A stretch of 64,000 nt of DNA from Cellulomonas sp. PhB143 (GTDB lineage: Bacteria; Actinomycetota; Actinomycetes; Actinomycetales; Cellulomonadaceae): NCBI RefSeq assembly GCF_003752595.1, contig NZ_RKIJ01000009.1:434001-498000 (forward strand), read 5' to 3'. The notes beneath the pieces are model-generated. The model was not told the origin of the DNA, ran no database searches, and worked only from the letters and a program-made list of their open reading frames with translations. Below, piece after piece: positions 45,749-56,216 of this stretch (positions are counted from its first letter, which is position 1; each line of letters begins with the position of its first letter). The translations under genes and the position numbers were made by a program.

Positions 45749-46186
45749 ATGCCAGTCACCGGAGAGTACGTCCCCAGCCCCAGCCGCCGGGCGGCCGACC
45801 AGGTCGAGCTGTTCGAGCGCACCGACGGCGCCGAGGGGAACACGATGGGCGGCGTCCCGATCGTCGTCGTCACGATGCTCGGCGCCTCGTCGGGCAAGGT
45901 CCGCAAGACGCCGCTCATGCGCGTGGAGCACGACGGCGCCTACGCGCTCTTCGCCTCCAAGGGCGGCGCCCCCGAGCACCCCACCTGGTACCGCAACCTC
46001 CTCGCCCACCCGGACGTCGAGGTCCAGGACGGCGCGCAGCGCCACGACTACCGGGTCCGCGAGGTGCACGACGACGAGCGGAGCGCGTGGTGGGAGCGCG
46101 GCACCGCCGTGTGGCCCGCCTACGACGAGTACCAGGCGAAGACCGACCGGCTCATCCCCGTGCTCGTCGCCGAGCGCAGCTCCTGA
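45749..46186 (+). CDS. F420 (deazaflavin)-dependent nitroreductase family protein
   Basis: 145 aa, small split-barrel protein of the DDN/FDOR-B type. Typical motifs are [27 protein letters not shown], the [25 protein letters not shown] block, and the terminal [16 protein letters not shown]. Actinobacteria use F420 for reduction of quinones and nitro compounds; the substrate here is unknown. ATG 45749 starts at the conserved domain edge. It sits between gpmA and mshA. Confidence 0.9.
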   Translation: MPVTGEYVPSPSRRAADQVELFERTDGAEGNTMGGVPIVVVTMLGASSGKVRKTPLMRVEHDGAYALFASKGGAPEHPTWYRNLLAHPDVEVQDGAQRHDYRVREVHDDERSAWWERGTAVWPAYDEYQAKTDRLIPVLVAERSS

Positions 46187-46195
46187 CGGACCCGT

Positions 46196-46246
46196 CGGCC
46201 CGCCGCCGCGGCAACCGTGCCGCGGTCGCTCAGGACCGGCGGGCCG
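46196..46246. terminator. Nested inverted repeats between the nitroreductase gene and mshA
   Basis: An inner 8-bp hairpin (CCGCGGCA/TGCCGCGG, 46206-46225) is flanked by outer 10-bp arms (46196-46205 with 46237-46246). The outer right arm enters the last codons of mshA. Likely a bidirectional terminator for these converging genes. Confidence 0.6.
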
Positions 46247-47537
46247 CCCGCTCGACGCGCGCGGCGTCGTAGACCTTGAGGACCTGCTCGGCGGCGGCGT
46301 CCCAGCCGAAGCGCTCGCGCGCGCGCTGGGCGCCGGCCCCGAGCGCGGCCCGCCGCCCGTCGTCGTCGAGCAGCGCCCCGAGCTCCGCCGCCCACGTCAC
46401 GGGGGCGTGGTCCGCGACCAGGACGCCCGAGACGCCGTCGGTCACGACCGTCCGCAGGCCGCCGACCGCCGCCGCCACCACGGGCGTCCCGCAGGCCTGC
46501 GCCTCCGCGGCGACCAGCCCGAAGGACTCGTTGTGGGAGGGGACGGCGACGACGTCGGCCGCCCGGAACCAGCGGGCGAGCTCCTCGCGCGCCACCGGCG
46601 GGCGCACCTGGACGTGCTCGGCGACGCCCTCGGTGTGCGCGAGCGCCTCCAGCTCGCGGACCGCGCTGGAGCGGCCGGACGAGCCGCCGAGCACGACGAG
46701 GGTGGGCAGCGGCTCCCCCGCCGCGCGCATGACGCCGAGCGCCCGGACCAGCACGTCGGGACCCTTGAGCGGCTGGACGCGGCCCGCGAAGAGCACGAGG
46801 GGGCGCGGGCCGAGGCCCAGCTCCGCGCGCAGCGCCGCGCGGTCCGCGGGCGTGCCGCCGGGCCCGGGCGGCGACGGCGTGAACGTCTCCAGGTCGACGC
46901 CCGGCGTGACCACGTGCACCCGGGCCGGGTCGGCGTGGTACTGCTCGATCAGGTCCTGCGCCTCCGCGCCGGTGGACGCCACCAGCGCGTCCGCCTCCGC
47001 CGCGACCTGCTCCTCGCCGATGACCCGCCCCTGCGGCTCGGCCTCGTCGCCGGGGGCGAGCGACGCGTTCTTCACGCGCGCCATCGTGTGCATGGTGTGC
47101 ACGAGGGGGACGTCCCAGCGGTCGGCCACCAGCCACCCGACCTCGCCGGAGAGCCAGTAGTGGGAGTGCACGACGTCGTACCAGCCCGGCGCGCGGCCGG
47201 CCTCCGTGCGCAGCACCCCCGCCGCGAACGCGCACAGCTGGCCGGGCAGGTCGCGCTTGTCGAGCCCCTCGAACGGCCCGGCCACCACGTGCCGGACCGT
47301 GACGCCCGGCGAGGCCTCGACCGCCCGCGGCTGGGCCGACGACGTCGCGCGGGTGAAGATCTCGACCGACGCGCCGCGCTCGGCGAGCGCCTTCGCGAGC
47401 TCGACGACGTAGACGTTCATGCCGCCGGCGTCGCCCGCGCCGGGCTGCTCGAGCGGCGAGGTGTGCACCGAGAGCATCGCGACCCGCGGGCCGCGGGGCT
47501 CGGGTGCCGCCCCGTCCTGGTCCGCGTGCGTCGACAT
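46230..47537 (-). CDS. mshA: D-inositol-3-phosphate glycosyltransferase MshA
   Basis: GT4 enzyme for the first step of mycothiol synthesis, transferring GlcNAc from UDP-GlcNAc to 1D-myo-inositol 3-phosphate. 435 aa. [24 protein letters not shown] is diagnostic, with [49 protein letters not shown] and [23 protein letters not shown] 47537; GATACT six nt before it suggests a leaderless start. Indicates mycothiol as the main low-mass thiol. Confidence 0.97.
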   Translation of the reverse strand: MSTHADQDGAAPEPRGPRVAMLSVHTSPLEQPGAGDAGGMNVYVVELAKALAERGASVEIFTRATSSAQPRAVEASPGVTVRHVVAGPFEGLDKRDLPGQLCAFAAGVLRTEAGRAPGWYDVVHSHYWLSGEVGWLVADRWDVPLVHTMHTMARVKNASLAPGDEAEPQGRVIGEEQVAAEADALVASTGAEAQDLIEQYHADPARVHVVTPGVDLETFTPSPPGPGGTPADRAALRAELGLGPRPLVLFAGRVQPLKGPDVLVRALGVMRAAGEPLPTLVVLGGSSGRSSAVRELEALAHTEGVAEHVQVRPPVAREELARWFRAADVVAVPSHNESFGLVAAEAQACGTPVVAAAVGGLRTVVTDGVSGVLVADHAPVTWAAELGALLDDDGRRAALGAGAQRARERFGWDAAAEQVLKVYDAARVERAARRS

Positions 47538-47593
47538 GCCCCCAGTATCTCCCCGGTGCCGCGCCCCGCCGCACCCGCCGGCGGTCGGGTCCG

Positions 47594-48769
47594 TCAGGCC
47601 GGCAGGACGCAGGCGGGGCTCGGGACGCGGGCCGTGGAGAGCAGCTCGGCCCGCCCCGAGTCCCGCGCCACGCGCAGGCTCGCGAGCGTCCCCGAGACCT
47701 GGTTGGCGACGACGACGAGGTCGGCCGCCGGGTCCGCACCGTCCAGCTCGTCGCCGAGCGCGCCGACGACCGCGAAGTGGCGCGGCCACGCGCCGCCGAC
47801 GGGGGTCTGCGCCAGGCGGCGCAGGGTGGGCGCCTGGTCGCGCGGCCCGGCGTCCTGCCCGCCGCCGGGCGCGGGGACGACCTCGAAGGCCACCAGGACG
47901 TCCGGGCCGCGCACCGCGACGTACAGGCGCGCACCGTCCGCGCTGAGCGCGACGTGGGAGGGCTGCACCGGCAGCTCCTGGCCCCCGGCCGGACCGGGAG
48001 CGCCGTCGACGACGTCGTAGCGCGCGACGACCGCCGGCTCGGCGGCCGCCTCGTCGCCGAGCGAGACGACCAGGACGCACGGGTCGAGCTCGCACACCAC
48101 GAGCACGGCGCCCGGCACGGTGACGAAGTGCCGCGGCCCGGACCCCGCCGGCAGCGCGACCTCACCGACCACGGTGCCGTCGGGGGCGTACCGGACGAGC
48201 CGGTCCGTCCCCAGGTCGGCCGACCACACCTCGTCGTCGACCCGGCCCACGAAGTGCGCGTGCGGGCCCTCCTGCCGGTCCTCGCGCGGACCCGAGCCGG
48301 TGTGCCGGTCGGTGCGGGTCGCGCCCGCGAACGCCCCGCCGTCGTCCACGGGGAGCCGGCTCACGCTGCCGGAGCCGTAGTTCGCGACCCACACCGCGTC
48401 GTCGGTCGCCAGGACGTGGCACGGGTAGGCGCCGTGCGTGGTCAGGGACGCGTCGGGGTGCGGCTCGAGGTCCGCCGCGGCGGCGTCCAGGCCGAACGCC
48501 TCCACGACGCCGTCCGACGCCTCGGTCACGCTGTACAGGGTGCGCCCGCTCGGGTGCAGGGCGAGGAACGACGGCGAGGGGATCTCGGCGATCTGGCGCA
48601 GCTCCTCGAACGCGCCCGTCCGCGCGTGGACGTCGACGCGCCAGACCCCCTCCCCCGTCCCGACGCCGACGTCGGGGCCGTCGACCGGGTAGGTGCCGAC
48701 CCACAGCGCCACCCTCCTCCGGTCGGAGAAGGGCGGCGCGGTGGTCGAGGGGGTCGGCGCTGGGGTCAT
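47594..48769 (-). CDS. Lactonase family seven-bladed beta-propeller protein
   Basis: 391 aa, resembling 6-phosphogluconolactonase (Pgl/YbhE) beta-propellers: [81 protein letters not shown]. True enzymatic activity cannot be told from sequence since many members are non-catalytic. No signal peptide. The ATG 48769 start is set by TAGGCT six nt upstream (leaderless). Confidence 0.85.
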   Translation of the reverse strand: MTPAPTPSTTAPPFSDRRRVALWVGTYPVDGPDVGVGTGEGVWRVDVHARTGAFEELRQIAEIPSPSFLALHPSGRTLYSVTEASDGVVEAFGLDAAAADLEPHPDASLTTHGAYPCHVLATDDAVWVANYGSGSVSRLPVDDGGAFAGATRTDRHTGSGPREDRQEGPHAHFVGRVDDEVWSADLGTDRLVRYAPDGTVVGEVALPAGSGPRHFVTVPGAVLVVCELDPCVLVVSLGDEAAAEPAVVARYDVVDGAPGPAGGQELPVQPSHVALSADGARLYVAVRGPDVLVAFEVVPAPGGGQDAGPRDQAPTLRRLAQTPVGGAWPRHFAVVGALGDELDGADPAADLVVVANQVSGTLASLRVARDSGRAELLSTARVPSPACVLPA

Positions 48770-48788
48770 GCGCCGAGCCTAGTGGGGC

Positions 48789-49124
48789 TCAGTGGGCGTC
48801 GTCGTACGCCTTCTGCACGTCCGCCGAGATGCGGCCGCGCTCGCTGACCTCGTGGCCGTTGGCACGGGCCCACTCGCGGACCTCGGTCGCCTTCGACGGG
48901 GTGCCGGCGCGGCGCGCGGCGCGCGCGGGACGAGGCGCGCGGGCCCCGCGGGTCACCTTGCGGGCGTGCCCGATCCACGACGCGAACGAGTCCCGCAGCT
49001 CCTGTGCGTGCTCCGTGCTGAGGTCGATCTCGTACGAGACGCCGTCGAGCGAGAAGGTGACCGTCTCGTCCGCCGCGGCCTCGTCGATGTCGTCGATGAG
49101 GATGACCTGGACCTTCTGAGCCAT
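48789..49124 (-). CDS. lsr2: Nucleoid-associated protein Lsr2
   Basis: 111-aa H-NS-like xenogeneic silencer that bridges AT-rich DNA. N-terminal dimerisation domain (MAQKVQVILIDDIDE, VTFSLDGVSYEIDLS) and C-terminal AT-hook-like domain (VREWARANGHEVSERGRI with the RGR minor-groove motif), joined by an Arg/Ala/Pro linker. ATG 49124 with GAAAGG upstream. Located before lysS, as in many actinobacteria. Confidence 0.97.
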   Translation of the reverse strand: MAQKVQVILIDDIDEAAADETVTFSLDGVSYEIDLSTEHAQELRDSFASWIGHARKVTRGARAPRPARAARRAGTPSKATEVREWARANGHEVSERGRISADVQKAYDDAH

Positions 49125-49221
49125 TTCTTGTGCGCCTTTCGGGGGTCGGGGTGCTGCGTCACGGAAATAGTGGCACACCGATTTCACCCGGTCAAAGCGG
49201 AAACGCCCGACGTCCGGAGAA

Positions 49222-49410
49222 TTATCTTTCCGGGTGCTCCGGAACATTCGCCGCGGAATTGGCCGCCGCGTCCTGGGCAGCCTCCAGGCGGGCGACCGCG
49301 AGACGCTCGTTGCGATCGGCGCGGATCACCGCGCGCATGGCGAACCAGAAAAGGAGGCCGACGCCGACCGAGGGGACGAGCGCACCGAGTGCGGGCCAGA
49401 TGTCGTTCAC
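49222..49410 (-). CDS. Small membrane protein of unknown function
   Basis: 62 aa: a single transmembrane helix (about 5-26) followed by a charged amphipathic helix that may form a coiled coil (ADRNERLAVARLEAAQDAA). No family recognised. The GTG 49410 start is supported by TAGGAT seven nt upstream, the leaderless pattern, which argues that this is a real gene. Lies 43 nt upstream of the lysS stop on the same strand as both neighbours, so downstream of lysS. Confidence 0.68.
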   Translation of the reverse strand: MNDIWPALGALVPSVGVGLLFWFAMRAVIRADRNERLAVARLEAAQDAAANSAANVPEHPER

Positions 49411-49453
49411 GTTCTCGATCCTACGTCGTCGGGAGAAGAAAGAAGCAGCGCGG

Positions 49454-50980
49454 TCAGCGCGACGGCTTGACGAGGGGGAAGAGGATCGTCTCGCGAACTC
49501 CCAGGCCCGTGAGCGCCATGAGGAGCCTGTCGACCCCCATCCCCATCCCGCCGGACGGCGGCATCGCGAACTCCATCGCGGTGAGGAAGTCGTCGTCGAG
49601 CCGCATGGCCTCGTCGTCCCCGGCCGCGGCCAGGCGCGCCTGCGTCTCGAACCGCTCCCGCTGGATCACCGGGTCGACCAGCTCGGAGTACCCGGTGCCC
49701 AGCTCGAACCCGCGCACGTACAGGTCCCACTTCTCGACGACGCCCGGCACGGTGCGGTGCGCGCGCACCAGCGGGGAGGTCTCCACCGGGAAGTCGCGCA
49801 CGAACGTGGGCGCGTACAGGTCGTCGCCCACGTGGTGCTCCCACAGCTCCTCGACGAGCTTGCCGTGATTCATCTTCTTCAGGTCGACCGAGATCTCGGC
49901 CTTCTCGGCGAGCTCGGTCAGATGATCCACCGTGGTCTCGGGGGTGATCTCCTCGCCCAGCGCCTCGGAGAGCGAGCCGTACATCGTGATCTGCGCCCAT
50001 TCGCCGCCGAGCTCGTACTCCTCACCGTCCGGGAGCGTCACCACGGTGGTCCCGAGAACCTCACGTGCCGCCCGCTGCACGAGATCCTGCGTGAGCGCCC
50101 CGATGGAGTTGTAGTCGCCGTACGCCTCGTAGGCCTCGATCATCGCGAACTCCGGGGAATGCGTGGAGTCGGCACCCTCGTTGCGGAAGTTCCGATTGAT
50201 CTCGAAGACCTTCTCGACCCCGCCCACCACGGCGCGCTTGAGGAAGAGCTCCGGCGCGATCCGCAGGAAGAGCTCGATGTCGTAGGCGTTCATGTGGGTG
50301 GCGAACGGCCGCGCCGCCGCGCCGGACGCGACGGTCTGCAGCATCGGCGTCTCGACCTCGAGGAACCCGCGACCGTGCAGGTTGTCCCGCAGCGAGCGCA
50401 TGACCCCCGCGCGCGTGCGGACCATGTCCCGCGCGGCGGGGCGAGCGATGAGGTCGACGTAGCGCTGGCGGACCCGCGCCTCCTCGGAGAGGTCCTTGTG
50501 CAGCACCGGCAGCGGGCGCAGCGCCTTCGCCGCCATCTGCCACGAGCCCGCGAAGACGCTCAGCTCGCCGCGCCGCGACGCGCCCACGCGACCGTGGACG
50601 AAGAGGTGGTCGCCGAGGTCGACGGTGGACTTGAACGCGGCCAGCGGCTCCTCGCCGACCTCCTTCAGGCTGAGCATCGCCTGCAGCCGGTTCCCCTCGC
50701 CGTCCTGCAGCGTGACGAAGCACAGCTTGCCCGTGTTGCGCAGGAAGACGACGCGGCCTGCGACGCCGACGACGTCGTCCGTCTCCTGGCCGGCCTCCAG
50801 GTGGCCGTACCCCTCGCGGACCGCCGCGATCGCGTGCGTGACGGGCAGGGTGACGGGGTAGGCCTCGCCCCCCTGCTCGAGCAGCCGGTCGCGCTTCTCG
50901 CGGCGCACGCGCATCTGCTCGGGAAGGTCGTCGGGCTCGCCGGACGGCGCGGCGGAGGCGGGGTTCTGCGGGGAGGTCAC
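49454..50980 (-). CDS. lysS: Lysine--tRNA ligase (class II)
   Basis: 508 aa. OB-fold anticodon domain ([20 protein letters not shown]), then the class II core: motif 1 around [18 protein letters not shown], motif 2 [17 protein letters not shown], motif 3 [19 protein letters not shown] 50980 lies exactly six nt after TAGAAT (leaderless). Confidence 0.97.
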   Translation of the reverse strand: MTSPQNPASAAPSGEPDDLPEQMRVRREKRDRLLEQGGEAYPVTLPVTHAIAAVREGYGHLEAGQETDDVVGVAGRVVFLRNTGKLCFVTLQDGEGNRLQAMLSLKEVGEEPLAAFKSTVDLGDHLFVHGRVGASRRGELSVFAGSWQMAAKALRPLPVLHKDLSEEARVRQRYVDLIARPAARDMVRTRAGVMRSLRDNLHGRGFLEVETPMLQTVASGAAARPFATHMNAYDIELFLRIAPELFLKRAVVGGVEKVFEINRNFRNEGADSTHSPEFAMIEAYEAYGDYNSIGALTQDLVQRAAREVLGTTVVTLPDGEEYELGGEWAQITMYGSLSEALGEEITPETTVDHLTELAEKAEISVDLKKMNHGKLVEELWEHHVGDDLYAPTFVRDFPVETSPLVRAHRTVPGVVEKWDLYVRGFELGTGYSELVDPVIQRERFETQARLAAAGDDEAMRLDDDFLTAMEFAMPPSGGMGMGVDRLLMALTGLGVRETILFPLVKPSR

Positions 50981-51060
50981 CCCTCGATTCTACGGGCGAC
51001 GCACCTCACACCCGGCCGGGCACCTCGCCGAGACGGCGCGGGGCCTGCGCGACCCGGCAC

Positions 51061-52005
51061 TCAGGGAGCGGGCCGCAGGTCGAGTGCGAGGTCGAGGATC
51101 GGCGCGGAGTGGGTCAGCGCACCGACCGAGAGGTGGTCGACGCCGGTGCCCGCGACCTCGCGCGCCCGGTCGAGCGTCAGCTTGCCGGTCGCCTCGAGCT
51201 CCACGGGGCCGGTCTCGGCCTCCCGGGCCCGCACCGCCGCGACGGCGCGCGCCAGGACGGGGGTCGCCATGTTGTCGAGCAGCAGGAAGTCGGCGCCCGC
51301 GTCGAGCGCCTCCATCGCCTGCTCGACCGTGTCCGCCTCGACCTGCACGAGCACGTCGGGGAACGCCCCGCGCACGGCCGCGACCGCGCCCGCCACGGAG
51401 CCCGCGGCCACCACGTGGTTGTCCTTGACCATCGCGACGTCGTACAGCCCCATGCGCTTGTTCGTCCCCCCGCCGGCCCGCACGGCGTACTTCTCCAGCG
51501 CACGCAGCCCGGGCGTGGTCTTGCGGGTGTCGAGCACCTGCGCGCCCGTGCCCGCGAGGGCGTCCGCCCAGGCGCGGGTCGCCGTCGCGACGCCGCTCGC
51601 GCGGCTCGCGAGGTTGAGGAGCGTGCGCTCGGCGACGAGCAGCACCTGCGTCGGTCCGGCGAGCCGGGCCAGCACCTGGCCGGCGACGACGGCGTCCCCG
51701 TCGCGGGCGGCGAACGTCACCTCGGGGACGTCGAGGCCGAGCCGCCCGGCCACCTGGGCGAGCACCTCGGGGACGACGACGAGCCCCGCCACGACGCCCG
51801 GGGCGCGCGCGACCAGGTCGGCCGTGCCGCGGGCCGACGCCGGGACCGTCGCCTGCGTGGTGACGTCGCGGCCGGGCGCGGCGCCGAGGTCCTCGTCGAG
51901 CGCGGTCTGCACGGCGCGCGCCGCCCAGGCCGGGTCGAGCGGAGGCTCGACGAGGGATGCGGCGCTGCCCGCGGCGAGCTGGGGTGCGTGCTGGTCGGCG
52001 GTCAC
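51061..52005 (-). CDS. nadC: Nicotinate-nucleotide pyrophosphorylase (carboxylating)
   Basis: QPRTase converting quinolinate and PRPP to nicotinate mononucleotide. 314 aa. DEDLGAAPGRDVTTQ, ERTLLNLASRASGVAT, DTRKTTPGLRALEKYAVRAGG with catalytic Lys/Arg, NKRMGLYDVAMVKDNH, and SVGALTHSAPILDLAL. The start is GTG 52005, not GTG 52011, because TAGCGT at 52017-52012 puts a leaderless start six nt downstream at 52005. Works with NadB two genes upstream. Confidence 0.96.
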   Translation of the reverse strand: MTADQHAPQLAAGSAASLVEPPLDPAWAARAVQTALDEDLGAAPGRDVTTQATVPASARGTADLVARAPGVVAGLVVVPEVLAQVAGRLGLDVPEVTFAARDGDAVVAGQVLARLAGPTQVLLVAERTLLNLASRASGVATATRAWADALAGTGAQVLDTRKTTPGLRALEKYAVRAGGGTNKRMGLYDVAMVKDNHVVAAGSVAGAVAAVRGAFPDVLVQVEADTVEQAMEALDAGADFLLLDNMATPVLARAVAAVRAREAETGPVELEATGKLTLDRAREVAGTGVDHLSVGALTHSAPILDLALDLRPAP

Positions 52006-52026
52006 GCGCACACGCTAGCCGACGGG

Positions 52027-53040
52027 CTACGGGTAGTCGGGCGCCGCGGGCAGACCGAGGAACGTCTCGAGGACCGTCGCGTGCTGAGCGCGCATGGTCA
52101 CGGCGACGTCCCGCCCGACGTAGCGCAGGTGCCACGGCTCGTAGACGTAGCCCGTCGTGGCCTCCGCGCCCTTCGGGTAGCGGACCACGAACCCGTAGCG
52201 GTACGCGTTCTGCGCGAGCCAGCGCGCCTCGGGGGTGCCGGCGAAGCAGCCGAACGCGTCGCAGGGCCCGTCCGCGGGCAGCAGGTCCAGGGCCAGCCCG
52301 GTCTGGTGCTCGGAGAACCCCGGACGCGCCGACTCGCGGTCGGCCTCGTCGTCGCCGAGGGTCGCCGACCACTTGCGATAGGCGTCCTTCTGGTCCGCGT
52401 AGGAGCGGTACCCGCTGCGCACGGTCATGGGCAGGTCGGCCTTGCGGGCGGCCGCCAGCAGCGTCTTCGCGGCCGGTGCCACCGCCGTCGACAGGCTCTG
52501 GCCGCCGCTGACCTCCACGACGCGGGGCGCGTAGTCGCGCGGGTGCAGGGGTCGGGCCTTGTTGACGACCACGAGCGGGCCGGACGCGTCGTCCGCCGCG
52601 GCGAGGTGCGCGCCGTCGTCCACCGTCCAGACCAGCGTGCCGCCGGCGAAGCGCTGCACGCAGCGCGTCGCGTCGACGTCCGACGGCGTGCACGCGGCCG
52701 TCGCCTCCGGCGCGCCGAGGAACCCGTCGTCGCCGCCCATCGCGGACCAGCGGTCGAGCATGCGCAGGTCCACCACCACGGCGTCCGACGACGGCGCGCC
52801 CGACGGCGGCCCGTCCGTCGCGCGCGCGGCGCCCGGGGCGGAGGTGGAGGCGGAGGGGGCGACGGTCGGGGCCGGGGCGTGCGCGGCGGGCCCCTCGTCC
52901 ACGGGGGCGACGGCGGCGTCGCCGCCCCGCCCGGAGGCCGACGTGCCGGCGTCCCGGTCGTCGGGTCCCGCACCTACGGCGACGACCCAGACGACGACCA
53001 CGACCACGAGGGCCAGGCCGAGACGCGCGACGATCCTCAC
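52027..53040 (-). CDS. D-alanyl-D-alanine carboxypeptidase, VanY/M15B family
   Basis: 337-aa exported peptidase trimming peptidoglycan stem peptides. N-terminal membrane anchor or signal (about 6-24), disordered Ala/Pro/Ser stretch, a beta region with LGFP-like repeats (GGDDGFLGAPE, CVQRFAGGTLVWT), then the VanY domain with zinc ligands in GFSEHQTGLALDLLP (HxxxxxxD) and EPWHLRYVG, plus SGYRSYADQKDAY. GTG 53040 follows TAGGGT by seven nt (leaderless). Inserted between nadC and nadB. Confidence 0.9.
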   Translation of the reverse strand: MRIVARLGLALVVVVVVWVVAVGAGPDDRDAGTSASGRGGDAAVAPVDEGPAAHAPAPTVAPSASTSAPGAARATDGPPSGAPSSDAVVVDLRMLDRWSAMGGDDGFLGAPEATAACTPSDVDATRCVQRFAGGTLVWTVDDGAHLAAADDASGPLVVVNKARPLHPRDYAPRVVEVSGGQSLSTAVAPAAKTLLAAARKADLPMTVRSGYRSYADQKDAYRKWSATLGDDEADRESARPGFSEHQTGLALDLLPADGPCDAFGCFAGTPEARWLAQNAYRYGFVVRYPKGAEATTGYVYEPWHLRYVGRDVAVTMRAQHATVLETFLGLPAAPDYP

Positions 53041-53069
53041 GCCGCCCACCCTAGCCGCGGCGGGTGCCG

Positions 53070-54761
53070 TCACCGGACGACGCGGACCTCGCCGTCGTCC
53101 TCCAGCCGCACGACGACGCGCCGCTCCCAGGCGGGGTCCGTGCCCGGGGCGTCGGCCCGGAAGTGCCCGCCGCGGCTCTCGGTCCGGGCGCGCGCGGCGA
53201 GCGCGAGCGCCGTCGCGACCTGGTGCACGTTCGTGGTCTCCCACTCGGCGACCTGCGGCTGCGCCGCCACGCCGGTCGCGGCCCGGGCCTCGGCGGCGTG
53301 GGCGTCGGTGCGCACCGACGCGAGCCCGGCGAGCTCCTGCGCGAGCCCGTCCTCCGTGCGGATCGGCCCGGACCCCTCGGACGCGAGCGCCTGGACGCGG
53401 GTGCGGGCCGCGGCGGGCACGAGGGCCGACGGTCCCGGGCGCGGCACCGGCGAGGTCGCCGGCAGCTCCCCCGCGATGATGCGCGCGATGATGTCGTGGG
53501 CCGCCCGGTGGGCGAAGACCAGCCCCTCGAGGAGCGAGTTCGACGCGAGCCGGTTGGCGCCGTGCACGCCCGTGCACGCGACCTCGCCGACCGCGTACAG
53601 GCCGTCCAGCGTCGAGCGCCCGAGCACGTCCGTGACCACCCCGCCCGAGTGGTAGTGCTGGGCGGGGGCGACCGGCACGGGCTCCTCGGTGATGTCGACG
53701 CCCTGGGCGAGCAGGTTCGCGGTGATGGTCGGGAAGCGCCGGCGCAGGAAGTCCGCACCCAGGTGGCGGGCGTCCAGCAGCACGTGGTCCGAGCCGGTCT
53801 GCGCCGTGCGGCGCACGATGGCGTGGGCGACGACGTCGCGCGGCGCGAGCTCCGCCATGGGGTGCACCGCGGGCATGAACCGCGTCCCGTGCGTGTCCAG
53901 CAGCAGGGCCCCCTCGCCCCGCACCGCCTCGGACACGAGCGTCAGCTGGCCCTTGGCGCCCGCGCCCCGCCAGAGCACCGTCGGGTGGAACTGGACGAAC
54001 TCCAGGTCGCCGAGGTCCGCCCCCGCGCGCAGCGCCGCCGCCATCCCGTCGCCCGTGGCCGCCGCCGGGTTCGTCGACGCGCGGAACACCTGGCCGATGC
54101 CGCCGGTCGCGAGGACCACCGCCCGGGCCAGGGCCCGGCCGACACCGTCGCGCGTGCCGGCGCCGCGCACGTGCAGCGTCACGCCGCAGGCCCGCGGGCC
54201 GCCGGGCGCCGCCGGGTCGCTCGTCAGGACGTCGAGGACCAGCGCGTTCTCGAGGACCTCGATGCCCGGGTCGTGCCGGACAGCCTCGATCTGCGCCACC
54301 AGCGCGCGCGAGATCTCGGCGCCCGTCGCGTCGCCGCCGGCGTGCGCGATCCGGTCGGCGCGGTGCCCGCCCTCGCGGGTCAGCGCGATGCCGCCGCCGT
54401 CGTCCAGGTCGAAGACGGCGCCGCGTGCCACGAGCTCGCGGACGCGGGCCGGGCCCTCGGTGACGAGCACCTCGACCGCCGCCCGGTCGCACACCCCGCC
54501 GCCCGCCGTGAGGGTGTCGGCCAGGTGCGCGGCGGGCGAGTCGTCCGGGTCGAGCGCCGCGGCGATGCCGCCCTGCGCCCACACCGTCGAGCCCGAGGAC
54601 AGCGCGTCCTTGGTGACCAGCAGGACGTGGGACACCTTGGTGCGCAGTTCGAGGGCGGCGGTGAGACCGGCGACGCCGGAGCCGACCACGATCACGTCGG
54701 CCGACGTCGTCCACCCGGGCGCGGGCGCCGCGAGGCTCCGGGCGAGCCGGGCCGCGCTCAC
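53070..54761 (-). CDS. nadB: L-aspartate oxidase
   Basis: FAD enzyme oxidising aspartate to iminoaspartate for quinolinate synthesis. 563 aa. Dinucleotide-binding VIVVGSGVAGLTAAL at about 23-37, SGSTVWAQGGIAAALDPDDSP, HTAGGVCD-type TLTAGGGVCDRAAVE, THGTRFMPAVHP, YHSGGVVTDVLGRSTLDGLYAVGEVACTGVHGANRLASNSLLEG region. GTG 54761 begins 8 nt after the panD stop. nadA is not in the window. Confidence 0.96.
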   Translation of the reverse strand: MSAARLARSLAAPAPGWTTSADVIVVGSGVAGLTAALELRTKVSHVLLVTKDALSSGSTVWAQGGIAAALDPDDSPAAHLADTLTAGGGVCDRAAVEVLVTEGPARVRELVARGAVFDLDDGGGIALTREGGHRADRIAHAGGDATGAEISRALVAQIEAVRHDPGIEVLENALVLDVLTSDPAAPGGPRACGVTLHVRGAGTRDGVGRALARAVVLATGGIGQVFRASTNPAAATGDGMAAALRAGADLGDLEFVQFHPTVLWRGAGAKGQLTLVSEAVRGEGALLLDTHGTRFMPAVHPMAELAPRDVVAHAIVRRTAQTGSDHVLLDARHLGADFLRRRFPTITANLLAQGVDITEEPVPVAPAQHYHSGGVVTDVLGRSTLDGLYAVGEVACTGVHGANRLASNSLLEGLVFAHRAAHDIIARIIAGELPATSPVPRPGPSALVPAAARTRVQALASEGSGPIRTEDGLAQELAGLASVRTDAHAAEARAATGVAAQPQVAEWETTNVHQVATALALAARARTESRGGHFRADAPGTDPAWERRVVVRLEDDGEVRVVR

Positions 54762-54768
54762 GCGTGCG

Positions 54769-55269
54769 TCACTCGACGCCCACCGCGACCTGGAGGTCGT
54801 GGATCGGGAGCCCGCTGGGCTCGAGGTCGTAGCCGTCGGGCACCTGGCCCGGCTCGTCCGAGACCTCGACGATGCGGTTGTCGCCGTCGACGAACACGAC
54901 GTGCGGCAGGAAGTGCCGCGCGTCCGCCGAGGACATGGTGCCGTAGGCGATGAGGATGACGGTGTCCCCCGGGCGCACGTGGTGGGCGGCGGCACCGTTG
55001 ATGCACACCTGGCCGGCTCCCCGCTCGCCGGGGATGACGTACGTCGTCAGCCGGGAGCCGTTGGTGACGTCGACGACGTCGACCTGCTGGCCCGGGTAGA
55101 GGTCTGCCGCGTCCAGCAGGTCGCAGTCCACCGTGATGGAGCCCACGTAGTGCAGGTTCGCCTGGGTGACCGTGGCGCGATGGATCTTGCCGATCATCAT
55201 CGGTCGCCGCAGCGAGCCGGGGGCCCGGTCGCTGCCGGTACCGGTGGTGGTCGCGCCGTCGGTGCTCAC
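54769..55269 (-). CDS. panD: Aspartate 1-decarboxylase proenzyme
   Basis: Pyruvoyl enzyme making beta-alanine for pantothenate. 166 aa, with a 22-residue N-terminal extension before [20 protein letters not shown]. Self-cleavage site Gly-Ser in YVGSITVD (about 43-44), [15 protein letters not shown], and [23 protein letters not shown] 55269 overlaps the panC stop as GTGA; the internal Met at 24 is an alternative start. Coupled with panC. Confidence 0.95.
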   Translation of the reverse strand: MSTDGATTTGTGSDRAPGSLRRPMMIGKIHRATVTQANLHYVGSITVDCDLLDAADLYPGQQVDVVDVTNGSRLTTYVIPGERGAGQVCINGAAAHHVRPGDTVILIAYGTMSSADARHFLPHVVFVDGDNRIVEVSDEPGQVPDGYDLEPSGLPIHDLQVAVGVE

Positions 55270-56216
55270 GCGTTCGCCTTTCCGCCGTCCGCGCGGCCGG
55301 TCTGCGAGATCCGCACCGCGAGGTTGTCGATGAGTCGTGTCGTGCCGACCCGCGCCGCGACGAGCAGCAGGGCCGGCCCCGAGAACCCGGGCCCGACCTC
55401 CTCCACGGTAGTCGGGTCCACGAGGACCAGGTAATCCACGTCAACGCCCGGGCGCTCGTCCAGCATTCCCGCGGCGCGCGCGACGACGGCGTCCGGGGCC
55501 GCGCCGTCCGCGGCGGCGGCCGCGCCGGCCCGGAGCGCGGCGGCCAGCGCGACGGCGTCCGCGCGGTCCGCCGCGGAGAGGTAGGCGTTGCGCGAGGACA
55601 TCGCGAGCCCGTCCGGGTCCCTCGCGATGGGCACGCCGGCGATCTCGACGCCGAGGTCCAGGTCCCGGACCATGCGGCGCACGGCGAGCAGCTGCTGCGC
55701 GTCCTTCTCGCCGAACACCGCGACGTCGGGCCGCACGAGCTGCAGCAGCTTGAGCACCACCGTGAGCACGCCGTCGAAGTGCCCGGGGCGGTGCGCGCCC
55801 TCGAGCACCCGCCCCAGCCGCCCGGAGCTCACGCGCACGATCGGGTCGCCGTCGGGGTAGACGACGTCGGTCGCGGGCGCGAGGACCAGGTCCGGCCGCA
55901 GCGGGGCGAGGCGCGCCAGGTCGCCGGCCAGGTCGCGCGGGTAGCGCTCGAGGTCCTCGCCGGGCCCGAACTGCAGGGGATTGACGAAGATCGTCACGAC
56001 GACCTGCCCGTCCGGGCCGACGAGGTCCCGCGCCCGGGCGACGAGCCGCAGGTGCCCGTCGTGCAGGGCGCCCATCGTCATGACGACCGCGCGCCGGGCG
56101 GGGACGGCGCGGGCGCCGGCCGTGCCCGGGCACGCGCCGTCGAGGGCCTCCGCGAGCTCCTCGCGGGTGCGGGCGACCGGCGGCAGCGGGTGGGTCTGGT
56201 CGGGCGGGGGGGTCAT
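55266..56216 (-). CDS. panC: Pantothenate synthetase
   Basis: Joins pantoate and beta-alanine using ATP. 316 aa. Nucleotide-binding [64 protein letters not shown], and SSRNAYLS (KMSKS-like). ATG 56216 overlaps the DUF2520 gene stop as ATGA. panB is not nearby. Confidence 0.96.
   Translation of the reverse strand: MTPPPDQTHPLPPVARTREELAEALDGACPGTAGARAVPARRAVVMTMGALHDGHLRLVARARDLVGPDGQVVVTIFVNPLQFGPGEDLERYPRDLAGDLARLAPLRPDLVLAPATDVVYPDGDPIVRVSSGRLGRVLEGAHRPGHFDGVLTVVLKLLQLVRPDVAVFGEKDAQQLLAVRRMVRDLDLGVEIAGVPIARDPDGLAMSSRNAYLSAADRADAVALAAALRAGAAAAADGAAPDAVVARAAGMLDERPGVDVDYLVLVDPTTVEEVGPGFSGPALLLVAARVGTTRLIDNLAVRISQTGRADGGKANA

Noticed and set aside
49454-50980. Possible PoxA/EpmA-type lysyl ligase paralogue
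   Set aside because: The complete OB-fold anticodon domain and 508-residue length fit LysS, not the shorter EpmA.
51109-53655. An 848-codon plus-strand frame across nadC, the carboxypeptidase and nadB
   Set aside because: It is antisense to three well-supported genes and has no recognisable domain.
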